DNA from: Rosettibacter sp037481715
GTDB lineage: Bacteria > Bacteroidota > Ignavibacteria > Ignavibacteriales > Melioribacteraceae
Direction of reading: 5' to 3'
DNA: 64,000 nt
Assembly: GCA_037481715.1 (NCBI GenBank)
Contig: JBBFLD010000005.1
Coordinates: forward strand, 203,254 to 267,253
The notes beneath the pieces were generated by a model. That model saw only the letters and a list, made by a program, of their open reading frames with translations, ran no database searches and was not told where the DNA came from. This document shows positions 43,771 to 52,534 of this stretch, piece after piece. Within the stretch, counting starts at the first letter, position 1. The number at the start of each line of letters is the position of its first letter. A program made the translations under genes and the position numbers.

Positions 43771-44483
43771 TACAGTTCTAATGGAATTAATACATTTACT
43801 TCAGTTCCTTTATTAAGTGAACTGGTAATTTTAATTTTTCCTTTATGCAATTTTACCAGTTTATTAACTATTGCAAGACCAAGCCCAAAGCCAGGAATAT
43901 TTTCAACATTCTTAGCTCGGTAAAATGGCTTAAATAGGTTTTTGATTTCTTTTTCATCAATTCCAATGCCCTCATCTCTTACAGAAAAATTTAAATAGCT
44001 GCCCGACTTCTTAACACTTAATAAAATTTGTCCACCTTCAGGCGAAAATTTAATAGAATTCAGGAATAAATTCACTAAGATTTGTTTTAAAATAAATTCA
44101 TCACCACGGAATTCTTTTAATGAATCATCAATGTGAACATTTATAAGATGGTCTTCTCTTGCTTCAATAATTATTTCTTCAATTAAATCATTTACAAATT
44201 TTCTTAAGTCAATTTTTTTGATGGTTGGTTTAAGAGTTTCGTTTTTGTAGAGCTCAGTAATATTATCAATTACATTTCTTAAATAAAGAATCGAGTTCTT
44301 AATTTTATTTAATACCTGCAGCTGTCTTGTGGTGTTTTTCTTCTTTATGTATAACTCTAATAAATCAACAGAGCTTAAAATTGTTGATAAAGGTGTTCGA
44401 AGCTGATGAGATGTTATGCTTAAAAATTCTTTATTAGACTTTGTTAATGACTTTTCTTTTTTATTTTTTTTGTTTGTTGACAT
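43770..44483 (-). CDS. Cytoplasmic histidine kinase without sensor domain
   Basis: A 237-aa kinase consisting only of HisKA and HATPase_c domains. The His is in FLSITSHQLRTPLSTILSS, with a HQLRTP H-box. The N box is LVNLFLNSIKFSPEGG, then VRDEGIGID and GFGLGLAIVNKLVKLHKGK. It begins with a lysine-rich stretch (NKKNKKEKSLTKSNK). No transmembrane or PAS domain is present, so input must come from a partner protein. It pairs with the LytTR regulator by overlap, and lies 5 bp from the DUF1684 lipoprotein gene upstream. Confidence 0.92.
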   Translation of the reverse strand: MSTNKKNKKEKSLTKSNKEFLSITSHQLRTPLSTILSSVDLLELYIKKKNTTRQLQVLNKIKNSILYLRNVIDNITELYKNETLKPTIKKIDLRKFVNDLIEEIIIEAREDHLINVHIDDSLKEFRGDEFILKQILVNLFLNSIKFSPEGGQILLSVKKSGSYLNFSVRDEGIGIDEKEIKNLFKPFYRAKNVENIPGFGLGLAIVNKLVKLHKGKIKITSSLNKGTEVNVLIPLEL

Positions 44484-44488
44484 TGCAA

Positions 44489-45385
44489 TTAATGGTTACC
44501 GTATTTTTTTTCTCCTGCTGTAATTCTTAATTTCAGATAATTTTGTTTTGGCGGCAATGGACACGTTGCATATTTTGTAAATGCACATGGAGGATTATAT
44601 GCTTTATTAAAATCAATGAAAATTTTACCTGATGAGTCGGTTTTATTGACATAAAGGAATCTTCCTGCGCCATATGTTTCTTTTCCACTTGTTTCATCTG
44701 CAAAAATTAAAAAGTAAGAATTGCCTTCATCTAAAACATCTATTTTGAATTCTTTGCCATCTTTATAAAATATTAATGCCCCGGGAGAATTTTCTTCTTC
44801 TATCATTCCAAGAACATTTGGAACAAATATTTTTTTAGGTGGATTGTAAGGCTCAAACTTTGCTTCGATTTTCCAATCTTCATTAACAGGAAATGTTTCT
44901 ATGCCTTTGAAATTTTTGACCAACTCGCTTTCTAAATCGCGCAGTCGAATTCCAAATTTATTTCCTCTTTTTATTACAAACCATCTTAAAGAATTATATT
45001 CAAGAATAGTTGGTTTTCCCTGCATATCATTTTTAAGCTCAATGGATTTTATTTTTTTCCCGTTGCTTGTTATATCAATTCCATCGTTGACTTCAAGTTT
45101 AACAGTAGAATCTTTTAGAAAAAATTTTCCAATAAATGCTGGTGCATTTTGAGGGAAAATGATGTCGTTACTTTTATCACTTCCAAATTTGTTTTCGCCT
45201 TCTTTCAGCCAGTAAAGCCCAGCCAGATTTAGCCAGCCATTTTCTTTCTTTAGATTTTCAATTCTTCTTTTATGCCAGGATTTAATCTCGGCAATATAAT
45301 CTGGACTTCCCTTCTCTTTAAGATTTTCTCCACACGAGCAAAAAGTAAATATGGTTAATAAATAAGTAATAATGAATTTTCTCAT
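44489..45385 (-). CDS. DUF1684 lipoprotein
   Basis: A 298-aa protein of unknown function. The signal ends in a lipobox-like TFCSC (lipid cysteine about 19). The DUF1684 domain shows WHKRRIENLKKENGWLNLAG, then GLYWLKEGENKFGSDKSNDI, AGRFLYVNKTDSSGKIFIDF and the conserved end, FNKAYNPPCAFTKYATCPLP followed by LKLRITAGEK. The PPCAFT and CPLPP residues are the best conserved. Probably periplasmic or outer-membrane bound. Only 5 bp separates it from the kinase gene, so its role may be linked to that two-component pair; this is inference from spacing. Confidence 0.85.
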   Translation of the reverse strand: MRKFIITYLLTIFTFCSCGENLKEKGSPDYIAEIKSWHKRRIENLKKENGWLNLAGLYWLKEGENKFGSDKSNDIIFPQNAPAFIGKFFLKDSTVKLEVNDGIDITSNGKKIKSIELKNDMQGKPTILEYNSLRWFVIKRGNKFGIRLRDLESELVKNFKGIETFPVNEDWKIEAKFEPYNPPKKIFVPNVLGMIEEENSPGALIFYKDGKEFKIDVLDEGNSYFLIFADETSGKETYGAGRFLYVNKTDSSGKIFIDFNKAYNPPCAFTKYATCPLPPKQNYLKLRITAGEKKYGNH

Positions 45386-45459
45386 TTTTTAATTACCTTA
45401 TTAAATGCATTGAAAAAATAATGAATTATATTTTAATCATCATCAAATAAAAAATTCTC

Positions 45460-45488
45460 TTGACAAATTGATATTAATGTGATATCAT
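45460..45488 (+). promoter_or_regulatory. Canonical sigma-70-type promoter of the SPFH operon
   Basis: TTGACA (45460-45465) and TATCAT (45483-45488) are separated by exactly 17 bp, 30 bp ahead of the SPFH start; the latter differs from TATAAT by one base. The direct repeat TGTGATA occurs at 45478-45484 and 45489-45495, an 11-bp period that overlaps the -10 box. It may be an operator, possibly for the ribbon-helix-helix protein encoded at the end of the same operon. Confidence 0.6.
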
Positions 45489-45518
45489 TGTGATAGCTTA
45501 ATTAAGGAGGTTCATAAA

Positions 45519-46394
45519 ATGGAAGCAATACATGAAAAAAAAGCTCATAAGATTAATGGCTTTTTAATGCTATTAATTATTTTAGCTTTATTAATTCTGG
45601 ATTACAAAATTTTTGTTTTTAGTATTAAACCATTTTCAGGGGCTTTAATTTTTATTTCTTTTTTATTATTTGTTTTTATTATCATTTCTTTTAATGGATT
45701 TATTGCCGTTCAACCAAATGATTCTCGTGTTATTATTCTTTTTGGTAAATATCTTGGCACAGTAAGAGAAACAGGTTTCTGGTGGGTTAATCCATTGGTG
45801 GTAAAGAAAAGTGTTTCATTGCGCATTCATAATTTTAACAGTGAAAAAATTAAAGTAAATGACTTGCATGGCAATCCAATCGAAATTGCAGCTGTAATAG
45901 TATGGCGCGTGATTGATACTGCTCGTGCTGTATTTGATGTTCAAAACTACGAGCAGTTTGTTGCTATTCAGAGTGAAACTGCTATTAGAACTCTTGCAAC
46001 AAAATATGCCTACGATGCTTCTGAAGAAGAAAGTTTTTCGTTGAGGGGCAATCCACAGGAAATTGCAGAAGAACTGAAAAAGGAAGTTCAATCACGACTC
46101 GATATTGCTGGTGTTGAAGTTATTGAATCAAGAATAAGTTACTTGGCTTATGCACCAGAAATTGCTCAAGCAATGTTAAGAAGACAACAGGCTCAAGCTG
46201 TTGTAGCAGCCCGCCAAAAAATTGTCGAAGGTGCAGTTGGAATGGTTGATATGGCTTTAAAAGCTTTAAGTCAACAAAATATTGTGCAGCTCGATGAAGA
46301 TAAAAAAGCAACTATGGTAAATAATCTAATGGTTGCTCTTGTTTCCGAAGTTCAAGCTCAACCAGTAATTAATACTGGAACACTTTATCAATAA
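45519..46394 (+). CDS. SPFH/band 7 domain protein (second type)
   Basis: A 291-aa membrane scaffold protein. Two N-terminal hydrophobic segments (about 14-36 and 41-63) precede the SPFH domain: IAVQPNDSRVIILFGKYLG, ETGFWWVNPLVVKKSVSLR, NPIEIAAVIVWRVIDTARAV and LAYAPEIAQAMLRRQQAQA. It is distinct from the slipin at 36304: no NfeD partner, and a longer tail (ALSQQNIVQLDEDKKATMVN). A strong AAGGAGG lies at 45504-45510. The genes for a 166-aa protein and an Arc-like protein follow at 15 and 1 bp, an order I believe recurs in related genomes (from memory, unchecked). Confidence 0.9.
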   Translation: MEAIHEKKAHKINGFLMLLIILALLILDYKIFVFSIKPFSGALIFISFLLFVFIIISFNGFIAVQPNDSRVIILFGKYLGTVRETGFWWVNPLVVKKSVSLRIHNFNSEKIKVNDLHGNPIEIAAVIVWRVIDTARAVFDVQNYEQFVAIQSETAIRTLATKYAYDASEEESFSLRGNPQEIAEELKKEVQSRLDIAGVEVIESRISYLAYAPEIAQAMLRRQQAQAVVAARQKIVEGAVGMVDMALKALSQQNIVQLDEDKKATMVNNLMVALVSEVQAQPVINTGTLYQ

Positions 46395-46409
46395 AATTAA
46401 ATTTCTATT

Positions 46410-46910
46410 ATGGACAAGAAAATTTCGGATTACATAGGGAAAAAATTAATTTTTACAAAAAAGCATCTAATTGGGATGACTTATGAATTAACTTTTGAAA
46501 ATGAAATACTGTGTCAAATGAAAATTCAAAATGCATTTTCAAAAAGAGCTATTGTCAGTGGTCTTTCAAAAGAAGATGTTGAATTTTATAAAATATCTAT
46601 ATGGTCAACAGAAACTTGCATAAGGTATATCAATTATGAACTTCCGTTTGCAACATATAGAAGTCCAATTCTATCATTAAGCGGAACAATATTTTTGCCT
46701 ATGGGTGAACAATTGTATGTTAAGTATGATTTATTTGGAGTTAATTATGAAGTTTGGGATCAATACAATCAAACATTAATTAAATTGAAGAATAATATTT
46801 TTTATCCTCGAGCAAAAATTGAAATTATAAAGAAATCTGAAATCCTTGATAAACATCCTTGGATTGTAGCATTGTTGTTTTATGTCATGTTAAAAAGAAG
46901 AAGTAGATAA
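46410..46910 (+). CDS. Hypothetical protein of the SPFH operon
   Basis: A 166-aa protein I do not recognise. It is rich in aromatic and beta-type residues (FLPMGEQLYVKYDLFGVNYEV), starts with a short charged helix (KKISDYIGKKLIFTKKH) and ends with a hydrophobic helix and a basic tail (WIVALLFYVMLKRRSR), suggesting peripheral or tail-anchored membrane attachment. Such a layout, a beta-rich body with repeated YEV and a C-terminal anchor, is vaguely like LURP-one/tubby-like folds, but this is only an impression. It lies between the SPFH gene (15 bp) and the ribbon-helix-helix gene (1 bp), certainly one operon. Confidence 0.8.
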   Translation: MDKKISDYIGKKLIFTKKHLIGMTYELTFENEILCQMKIQNAFSKRAIVSGLSKEDVEFYKISIWSTETCIRYINYELPFATYRSPILSLSGTIFLPMGEQLYVKYDLFGVNYEVWDQYNQTLIKLKNNIFYPRAKIEIIKKSEILDKHPWIVALLFYVMLKRRSR

Positions 46911-46911
46911 T

Positions 46912-47106
46912 ATGGCAGAAAAGAAAAAATTTCTTTTAAGGATAGACGAAAATATTTATAATGCACTTGAAAAGTGGGCTGCTGATGACTTAAGAAGCAT
47001 TAATGCACAAATTGAATATCTTCTAAAAGAAATTTTAAGAAAGAGCGGGAGACTTCCAGATACAAAAAATGATTCGCAGCAGAATGATGAAAAAAGCAAT
47101 GGTTGA
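46912..47106 (+). CDS. Arc-like ribbon-helix-helix DNA-binding protein
   Basis: A 64-aa protein of the Arc/MetJ fold. The ribbon strand KFLLRIDENIYNALEKWA is followed by helices with DDLRSINAQIEYLLKEIL; the S-I-N-A-Q-I-E turn is the Arc family hallmark. The tail is polar and disordered-looking. Short RHH proteins of this kind often autoregulate; a TGTGATA direct repeat over the operon's promoter (45478-45495) is a candidate site. It may also be a cofactor of the SPFH complex. Starts 1 bp after the previous stop. Confidence 0.88.
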   Translation: MAEKKKFLLRIDENIYNALEKWAADDLRSINAQIEYLLKEILRKSGRLPDTKNDSQQNDEKSNG

Positions 47107-47112
47107 AAACAG

Positions 47113-47139
47113 CAGCAGCGGAGAATTGCTCCGCTGCTG
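47113..47139. terminator. GC-rich hairpin after the RHH gene
   Basis: CAGCAGCGGAG and CTCCGCTGCTG form a perfect 11-bp stem with loop AATTG, 7 bp after the RHH stop, between converging genes. No T-run follows on either strand (AGGAGGGG comes next), so it may be a mere structural or Rho-type end. The sequence is unusually GC-rich for this region. Confidence 0.6.
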
Positions 47140-47166
47140 AGGAGGGGTTGTGTGAATAAGCTGAAG

Positions 47167-47706
47167 CTAAAAGATATTAGGATTGACCCGAATCCCAATA
47201 CTTGAACTCCAACCTACAGTAGTTAAACCATCATTATATAATCCAGCATCAACGTTCAAATAAATATTTTGCAATAAATTATAATCAAGACCAACACCAA
47301 ATCTGCCATTAAAAATATTTTTTGATTCTTCTATTCCCGAATCAGAATAATTTATTTTTCTATAAGTATATACTAAACCAGCTGAAAAATATGGCTTAAT
47401 TAAATTTGTTTTGAAAGGACTTAAGTAAACAGAAATATGTGAACGATAATCTGTTTCTTCTCCCAATTTTTTTTCTAAATCATCTTTGAAATATTCTTCG
47501 GTTAATGCAATTGTAATTTCTTTATTGAGTGAGTAACCCAAGATAACACCATATCCAAATGGAGTTTTAACTTCTGTAAGCTTATTATCACTGCCGATGT
47601 TATCAAAACGACTTGTTACAAGACCAACGGATAATTTGTTTTGTGCAAGCAGTAATTCTGATAAGAATAAAATTATCAAGCATGAATAAAATAGTTTGTT
47701 TTTCAT
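47167..47706 (-). CDS. Small outer-membrane beta-barrel protein
   Basis: A 179-aa exported protein with a signal peptide (LFYSCLIILFLSELLLAQ). The mature part consists of alternating hydrophobic/polar strands (GYGVILGYSLNKEITIALTE, KPYFSAGLVYTYRKINY, GVGLDYNLLQNIYLNVDAGL) and ends SIGIRVNPNIF, with terminal Phe, as in outer-membrane barrels. Likely an OmpA-type or porin-like small barrel of unknown role. The ATG at 47704-47706 is chosen because GAGGTGG lies just before it; an upstream GTG sits within that site. It is 7 bp after the second permease gene, same direction, thus probably in the export operon. Confidence 0.78.
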   Translation of the reverse strand: MKNKLFYSCLIILFLSELLLAQNKLSVGLVTSRFDNIGSDNKLTEVKTPFGYGVILGYSLNKEITIALTEEYFKDDLEKKLGEETDYRSHISVYLSPFKTNLIKPYFSAGLVYTYRKINYSDSGIEESKNIFNGRFGVGLDYNLLQNIYLNVDAGLYNDGLTTVGWSSSIGIRVNPNIF

Positions 47707-47713
47707 ATCCACC

Positions 47714-48868
47714 TCATTTTTGTTTTAACAAATAATTAATTCTAATATATGCTGCTGAGAAGTATAATATTGATAAAAGAATTAAGTGGATTAATTCCAA
47801 TGTTACATGATGAAAAGAAGCTCCCATTTGAGTAATTCTAATTGCAATTCTTGAGTAGGGAGTAAATGGAATTAACCATGAAATTATTTTTATAGTCATT
47901 GGCATTGAATCTAAAGGAAAGCTGTAGCCTGAAATTAGAAATATTGGGTATGAAGATAATGTCAGATATTGAATTGCAATTATTTTTCTTTCAAAAAAGG
48001 AAGAAATGAAAATGCTTAAGAATATTACTGTGGCAATCATTAATAAAGTGCTCAGCGCAAGTGCAATTGCACTGCCATATACGTTTATCTTAAATACCGT
48101 GAAAACAATAGTGAAGAAAAAAAGAGCATATGAAGAATAAATTATTCCATAAAAAATTCCTTTCCCAATTATTAATGAAGAAATTGATTTATTTGATAAA
48201 TAATATAAATCCTTCAGTGAATTATTTTCTCTTTCTTTTGCAATGCTTTCAGACAGACCTATTAGAAGTGTTTGATGCAGAATGAGAAGTAAAACTCCTG
48301 GTATTAAAAAATCACCATAACTTTCTGTGAAATTAAATAATGGACTAATTACAGTTTTTAATGGTTCAATTAGATTTTTTGATTGTTCAACACTGTAACC
48401 ATTTGTTAAGAAATATTGTAATCGTATCTCATAATTTAATCCGCCAATTACTTCGTTGACAGCTTTGTTGATATCATTAGATACTAAAAATTTTGTTGTA
48501 TTGATTAATAATTTTATGTAACCACCTTTTCCTTGTTTTAATTCTGCTTCAAAGTTTGAAGGTATAAATAAAATTGCTTGTGCTCTATTGTTAAGCAAAT
48601 CTGCTTTTGCTTCTGAAAAATCATGTGAAGTTTTATAAACAGAGAGCAACTGGTGAGCATCAATAAGACGAGTTATTTTTTTTGACAGAGTTGAGTTATC
48701 AATATCTACAATAATAATTGCCACATCATTTTCTGTTTTATTCATGTAGATTGAAGTGTAAAAAAATGCATAGAAAATTGGAGCAATTAATAATATTGAT
48801 ATTAAGTTTTTGTCGTGTATTATAAATCTAATTTCTCTCAGAAGAATTTCTTTGATTGATTTAATCAT
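47714..48868 (-). CDS. ABC-2 type permease, second of a pair
   Basis: A 384-aa inner-membrane protein of the YhhJ/YbhR group. It has an N-terminal helix (NLISILLIAPIFYAFFYTS), a large periplasmic domain (about 40-195) with the family's VAIIIVDIDNSTLSKKI, then five helices near the C-terminus with FLIPGVLLLILHQTLLIGL and YPIFLISGYSFPLDSMPMTI. ABC-2 permeases of this kind normally work with an ATP-binding protein, which is not present here. Start shares a base with the stop of the first permease gene (TAATG), so they are coupled and likely form a heterodimer. Confidence 0.88.
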   Translation of the reverse strand: MIKSIKEILLREIRFIIHDKNLISILLIAPIFYAFFYTSIYMNKTENDVAIIIVDIDNSTLSKKITRLIDAHQLLSVYKTSHDFSEAKADLLNNRAQAILFIPSNFEAELKQGKGGYIKLLINTTKFLVSNDINKAVNEVIGGLNYEIRLQYFLTNGYSVEQSKNLIEPLKTVISPLFNFTESYGDFLIPGVLLLILHQTLLIGLSESIAKERENNSLKDLYYLSNKSISSLIIGKGIFYGIIYSSYALFFFTIVFTVFKINVYGSAIALALSTLLMIATVIFLSIFISSFFERKIIAIQYLTLSSYPIFLISGYSFPLDSMPMTIKIISWLIPFTPYSRIAIRITQMGASFHHVTLELIHLILLSILYFSAAYIRINYLLKQK

Positions 48869-50052
48869 TACTTAATACTCTGATATTTGTTTTGATGTTT
48901 TCTTAAACTGAATTTTAACGAAAGGTAAGTGGTTAATAAACCGATTAAAGCAAATAAGTTTAGAATTAAGATTTCATTTTTTATTGAAATTATCTGTGCA
49001 TTCATCATGGCTATTTTTAGAAATCCATTAAGGAAATGTGTAAAAGGCATTACCTGTGCAATAAAAGAATGAATGAAAGGCATTGCCCATAAAGGATAAG
49101 TAAACCCGCTGAATATAAAGGCAGGTGTATTGTAAAATACAATTATTTCTGTTGCAAACTGCTGGTCGTGAACAAAACTTGAAACTGCAAAAGATATTGT
49201 TAAGCTGCTGAAAACAAAAACTGCAAGCAGAAAAATTAAATTTATTATAGAACCACTTATGTTAATCTTAAATAGTGGAAATATGATACCGATGATTAAT
49301 AAAGCATTAGAAAAGTGAATGAAAAAATGAGGAATAAATTTTCCAAGTATAATTAAACTAATTTTGTTATTCGATAACTCAAGCAGTTCATGGAAAGTAT
49401 TGTGAGAAAATTCTGATGAAAATATTAGAACAGAAACAATCATAATTATTAGTTGAAAAGTAAATCCAATTAATCCTGGGACGAGATAGGTTTTATAACT
49501 AAAATTGGGATTAAACAAAGTATTTGTTTCAATACGAATAGGAGTTATGATGTTTAGTGATTTTTCGTAAGTATTTCCTTTCGATTGAATTTTCTTTAAT
49601 AATATTCCAGCTGAAACAGTTTTGATTATAGTAGAACCATCTTTTAATATTAAGTTTCCTGAAATCAAATTGGAAGTGTTTTTATAGACTACAACTGTTC
49701 CGGATTTTCCTTTCTTAACATCTTTTTCTAAATGATAAGGGAAATAAAAAGCTCCTTGAATCTTGCCTGTAAAAAAATCTTCCTTAATTTCATTAATTGA
49801 ATTTTCATATTTAACAATTCTCATAGATGGTGATGCTTCAATCATTTCAATAATCTTTTGTGTCAGTTGTGAATTGTCCTCGTCATAAATTGCAACTGGT
49901 AATTCAGTTACAAGTTCGTTTTGATAGATGACAGCATAAAGTGAAAACATGAATGCAGGTATAAAGATGGATAAAAGATAAAGAGTTTTTCTTTCGGCAA
50001 TTCTTTTAAGTTCGCGCTTTATTATTTTTTTCAGTGAATTATTCATATTCAT
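48868..50052 (-). CDS. ABC-2 type permease, first of a pair
   Basis: A 394-aa inner-membrane protein of the same group as its neighbour. It has an N-terminal helix (TLYLLSIFIPAFMFSLYAVI), a periplasmic domain (about 42-200) beginning VAIYDEDNSQLTQKIIEMI, and five C-terminal helices including YLVPGLIGFTFQLIIMIVSV and TPAFIFSGFTYPLWAMPFI. It overlaps the membrane-fusion protein gene by 4 bp. Together these should make an export channel that passes substrate to the HlyD-type adaptor and TolC. Confidence 0.88.
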   Translation of the reverse strand: MNMNNSLKKIIKRELKRIAERKTLYLLSIFIPAFMFSLYAVIYQNELVTELPVAIYDEDNSQLTQKIIEMIEASPSMRIVKYENSINEIKEDFFTGKIQGAFYFPYHLEKDVKKGKSGTVVVYKNTSNLISGNLILKDGSTIIKTVSAGILLKKIQSKGNTYEKSLNIITPIRIETNTLFNPNFSYKTYLVPGLIGFTFQLIIMIVSVLIFSSEFSHNTFHELLELSNNKISLIILGKFIPHFFIHFSNALLIIGIIFPLFKINISGSIINLIFLLAVFVFSSLTISFAVSSFVHDQQFATEIIVFYNTPAFIFSGFTYPLWAMPFIHSFIAQVMPFTHFLNGFLKIAMMNAQIISIKNEILILNLFALIGLLTTYLSLKFSLRKHQNKYQSIK

Positions 50053-51026
50053 AAAGAAATATTTACTGTCATTCCCGGGCGTAATTCTTTGATTGGATTA
50101 ATGCTTCTTAAATGTATTTCAAAAGTTTTTAAATCGAATTCTCCTTTTTGATTTGTAGGTTTCCATGTAGCAAAATCAGCCATTGGTGCGATGTAAGTAA
50201 TCTTGAATTCATATTCTTTATTGCCGAGAGAAGGAATTTTTCCCTTAACAATCTTGTTGAGTTTGATATTATTCATCAAATCTTCGCGTAGTTGAATTAC
50301 AATATATGAATCATCATTTTTCAGAAGAGTAAAAATTGGATAGCCGCTGTTAATAATTTCACCCTCGTCGCTAATTATTTTATAAACTTCTCCGCTCACA
50401 GGAGCTTTTATTTTTAATTCATCATAATAAGCCAAAGCTTCTTTATAAGCATTTTCTGCTTGATGAAAAAGTGATTCAGCTGCATCAATTTCTTCCTGAC
50501 GAGCACCATTAAGAGCCATGTCATATTTAGCTTTTGCAGCTTCCATCTGGTTTAATGCTGCCTTGTATTTAAAATCTATTTCGTCCATTTCTTGAGAAGA
50601 AATAACACCATCTTGATAAAGCTTCTTAAAACGTTCCCATGTTTTTAATGCATATTCATATTGTGATTTTGCTTGAAGGTATAATTTTTCGGCAGCTTCC
50701 TTTTCTTCTTTTCGAACTCCTTTTTTAATCAATGTCATTTTTGATTTAGCAGCTTCCATTGCACCTTTTGCCTGTTCTAATTTTGCATCAAGTTCTTTGC
50801 TTTCAAGCTTGGCAAGTATGTCTCCTTTTCTAACAATATCACCTTCTTTGACAAGTATTGTATCTATTCTTCCTGGAATTTTAGAAGAAACATCTATCTC
50901 GGTTGTTTCTACGATTCCAGTAATTATTATTTCTTTCTTGCTTAACGAGTTAATAATTAAAAATGTGATTGATATGATAAAAATTATTACGGGTATGCTG
51001 ATTATTATTTTGTTTTTAATTCTCAT
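50049..51026 (-). CDS. HlyD-type membrane fusion protein
   Basis: A 325-aa periplasmic adaptor, anchored by one N-terminal helix (IIISIPVIIFIISITFLII). The lipoyl half-motif EIDVSSKIPGRIDTILVKEG is followed by DIVRKGDILAKLESKEL, then a long helical hairpin (about 80-195, with AKLEQAKGAMEAAKSKM and DAAESLFHQAENAYKEALAY) and the closing lipoyl half KIKAPVSGEVYKIISDEGE. The C-terminal beta-barrel ends KELRPGMTVNISL. It links the permeases to TolC. It is 9 bp from the tolC gene and overlaps the first permease gene by 4 bp. Confidence 0.93.
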   Translation of the reverse strand: MRIKNKIIISIPVIIFIISITFLIINSLSKKEIIITGIVETTEIDVSSKIPGRIDTILVKEGDIVRKGDILAKLESKELDAKLEQAKGAMEAAKSKMTLIKKGVRKEEKEAAEKLYLQAKSQYEYALKTWERFKKLYQDGVISSQEMDEIDFKYKAALNQMEAAKAKYDMALNGARQEEIDAAESLFHQAENAYKEALAYYDELKIKAPVSGEVYKIISDEGEIINSGYPIFTLLKNDDSYIVIQLREDLMNNIKLNKIVKGKIPSLGNKEYEFKITYIAPMADFATWKPTNQKGEFDLKTFEIHLRSINPIKELRPGMTVNISL

Positions 51027-51035
51027 GTTTCACTC

Positions 51036-52487
51036 CTAATTTGACCAGATATGTAAGATTTCATGTGGATTTCCTGCAGCAAGTAATAAGTTTGCCATCG
51101 AATTATAATATTGATATAAAGAAAGCAGACGGTCTATTTTTACTCGTTCAAGTGATAATCGAGCATCAATAACTTCTAAAGAAGTACTCATTCCTGTTTC
51201 AAATCTTTTTTCGTTCATTCTTAGATTTTCTTCGGCGAGTTTTAAAGTAGAGTTTAATTTTTCATATTGAGTTTTATAGTTTATCATCTCGAGATATGAT
51301 TTTGTAACCCAGAGCTCAATTTTTTTTCTAATGTCATTTTCAGCAAAGGCAACTTCTTCTTCGAGATATTTTGCATTTTGTAATTTCAAATAATCTTTAA
51401 ATCCATTAAATAAATTGTATTTCATTTGAATGCCGATTACCCAGCGCGGCTCTAAACTGGAAAGGTATTCAGGATAAACTTCATATTTTCCAAAAGCTGC
51501 AACAGTTGGAAGAAATGAAGAACGAGCAGCATTGAAATTTTGTTTTGCTAATTCTTTTTTGTCTTGTGTGATTTTTAATATTGGTTGATTGTTCATTGCT
51601 TTATTAATCATTGAAGAAAGAGAATCGGAAAAGACCTTAAAACACAATGTATCAAGAAAGTCATCAGCAGAAATGGAAGATATATTAGTAATGTTCTTAA
51701 ATGATTCAATTGCCAAGCTTAAATTATTTTTGTCGTTTAATAAATTTTTCTCTGCTTCCGAAACAGCAACTTCTGCTCTTAGAAGATGATAGTTAGCAAT
51801 TATTCCTTCTTGAAATAATCTATTTGCATTTGTTCTATGCTGAATCATTCCTTCGAGAACTTCTTTTCTTGTTTTAACAATTTCTTTGAGAAGAAGAACT
51901 TTTAAGTACGAATCTACAGTTTGGTATATAACTTCATTTTTAACTTTTTCTAATTCATTGTTTGCTGCATTTTTTTCTGATAACGAAGCATTTCTTGCAG
52001 CTAATAATTTTCCACCCACAAAAATTGGTTGAGTAACAAGGAAAGCGCCGCTCTTATAATTTTGCTTTTTAAATGTTTGATAAAATGGCGGAATTAAATT
52101 ATTCAGGTATGCAAATGTTTGCTGCTTTATAATTTCTTTTTGATTTTGATTCATAGGTGGATTGCCAGATAGAATTCCGCTAATGTTAGTTAATTCAGCT
52201 TGGTTTGATGATTGAAGAGAAATTATTAAATCTCTTATTGGATTTAAATCGATATCCATTTCTTCATTTAAATGAGAATAGCTGAAATCAAAATTGATAG
52301 CTGGAAGGAAATTTCCATAGGATGCAAGATAATCATATTCTTTTTGTTTTAGTTTTGCTTCATATTGTTTGAGTGTTTGATTATTGTTGAGTGCTAAGTT
52401 GATTGCATCAGACAAGCTTAACGAAAGATTTTGTGCGTAGCAGCTGAACGAAATAAATGTAAGTATGATAATAATCCTTCTTCTCAT
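51036..52487 (-). CDS. TolC-family outer-membrane efflux protein
   Basis: A 483-aa outer-membrane channel. The signal peptide is RRRIIIILTFISFSCYAQ. The two OEP repeats show LSLSDAINLALNNNQTLKQY at the start and FLPAINFDFSYS, then FLPTVAAFGKYEVYPEY and LKLAEENLRMNEKRFETGMS in the second half. The mature sequence has the usual long helices. I place the start at the ATG at 52485-52487, which has AGGAAAA upstream, rather than 24 bp further up. A 16-bp palindrome at 52503-52518 lies in the leader, which suggests control by the TetR-type protein encoded just upstream. Confidence 0.93.
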   Translation of the reverse strand: MRRRIIIILTFISFSCYAQNLSLSLSDAINLALNNNQTLKQYEAKLKQKEYDYLASYGNFLPAINFDFSYSHLNEEMDIDLNPIRDLIISLQSSNQAELTNISGILSGNPPMNQNQKEIIKQQTFAYLNNLIPPFYQTFKKQNYKSGAFLVTQPIFVGGKLLAARNASLSEKNAANNELEKVKNEVIYQTVDSYLKVLLLKEIVKTRKEVLEGMIQHRTNANRLFQEGIIANYHLLRAEVAVSEAEKNLLNDKNNLSLAIESFKNITNISSISADDFLDTLCFKVFSDSLSSMINKAMNNQPILKITQDKKELAKQNFNAARSSFLPTVAAFGKYEVYPEYLSSLEPRWVIGIQMKYNLFNGFKDYLKLQNAKYLEEEVAFAENDIRKKIELWVTKSYLEMINYKTQYEKLNSTLKLAEENLRMNEKRFETGMSTSLEVIDARLSLERVKIDRLLSLYQYYNSMANLLLAAGNPHEILHIWSN

Positions 52488-52502
52488 AAATTTTCCTGTA
52501 TT

Positions 52503-52518
52503 ATGAATCATGATTCAT
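52503..52518. promoter_or_regulatory. 16-bp palindrome, candidate TetR operator at tolC
   Basis: ATGAATCATGATTCAT is a perfect palindrome between tetR and tolC, 15 bp before the tolC ATG. A related but imperfect copy is upstream of tetR (53133-53146), which supports the operator idea. Confidence 0.65.
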
Positions 52519-52534
52519 TAAAAGAATAAAAAAA

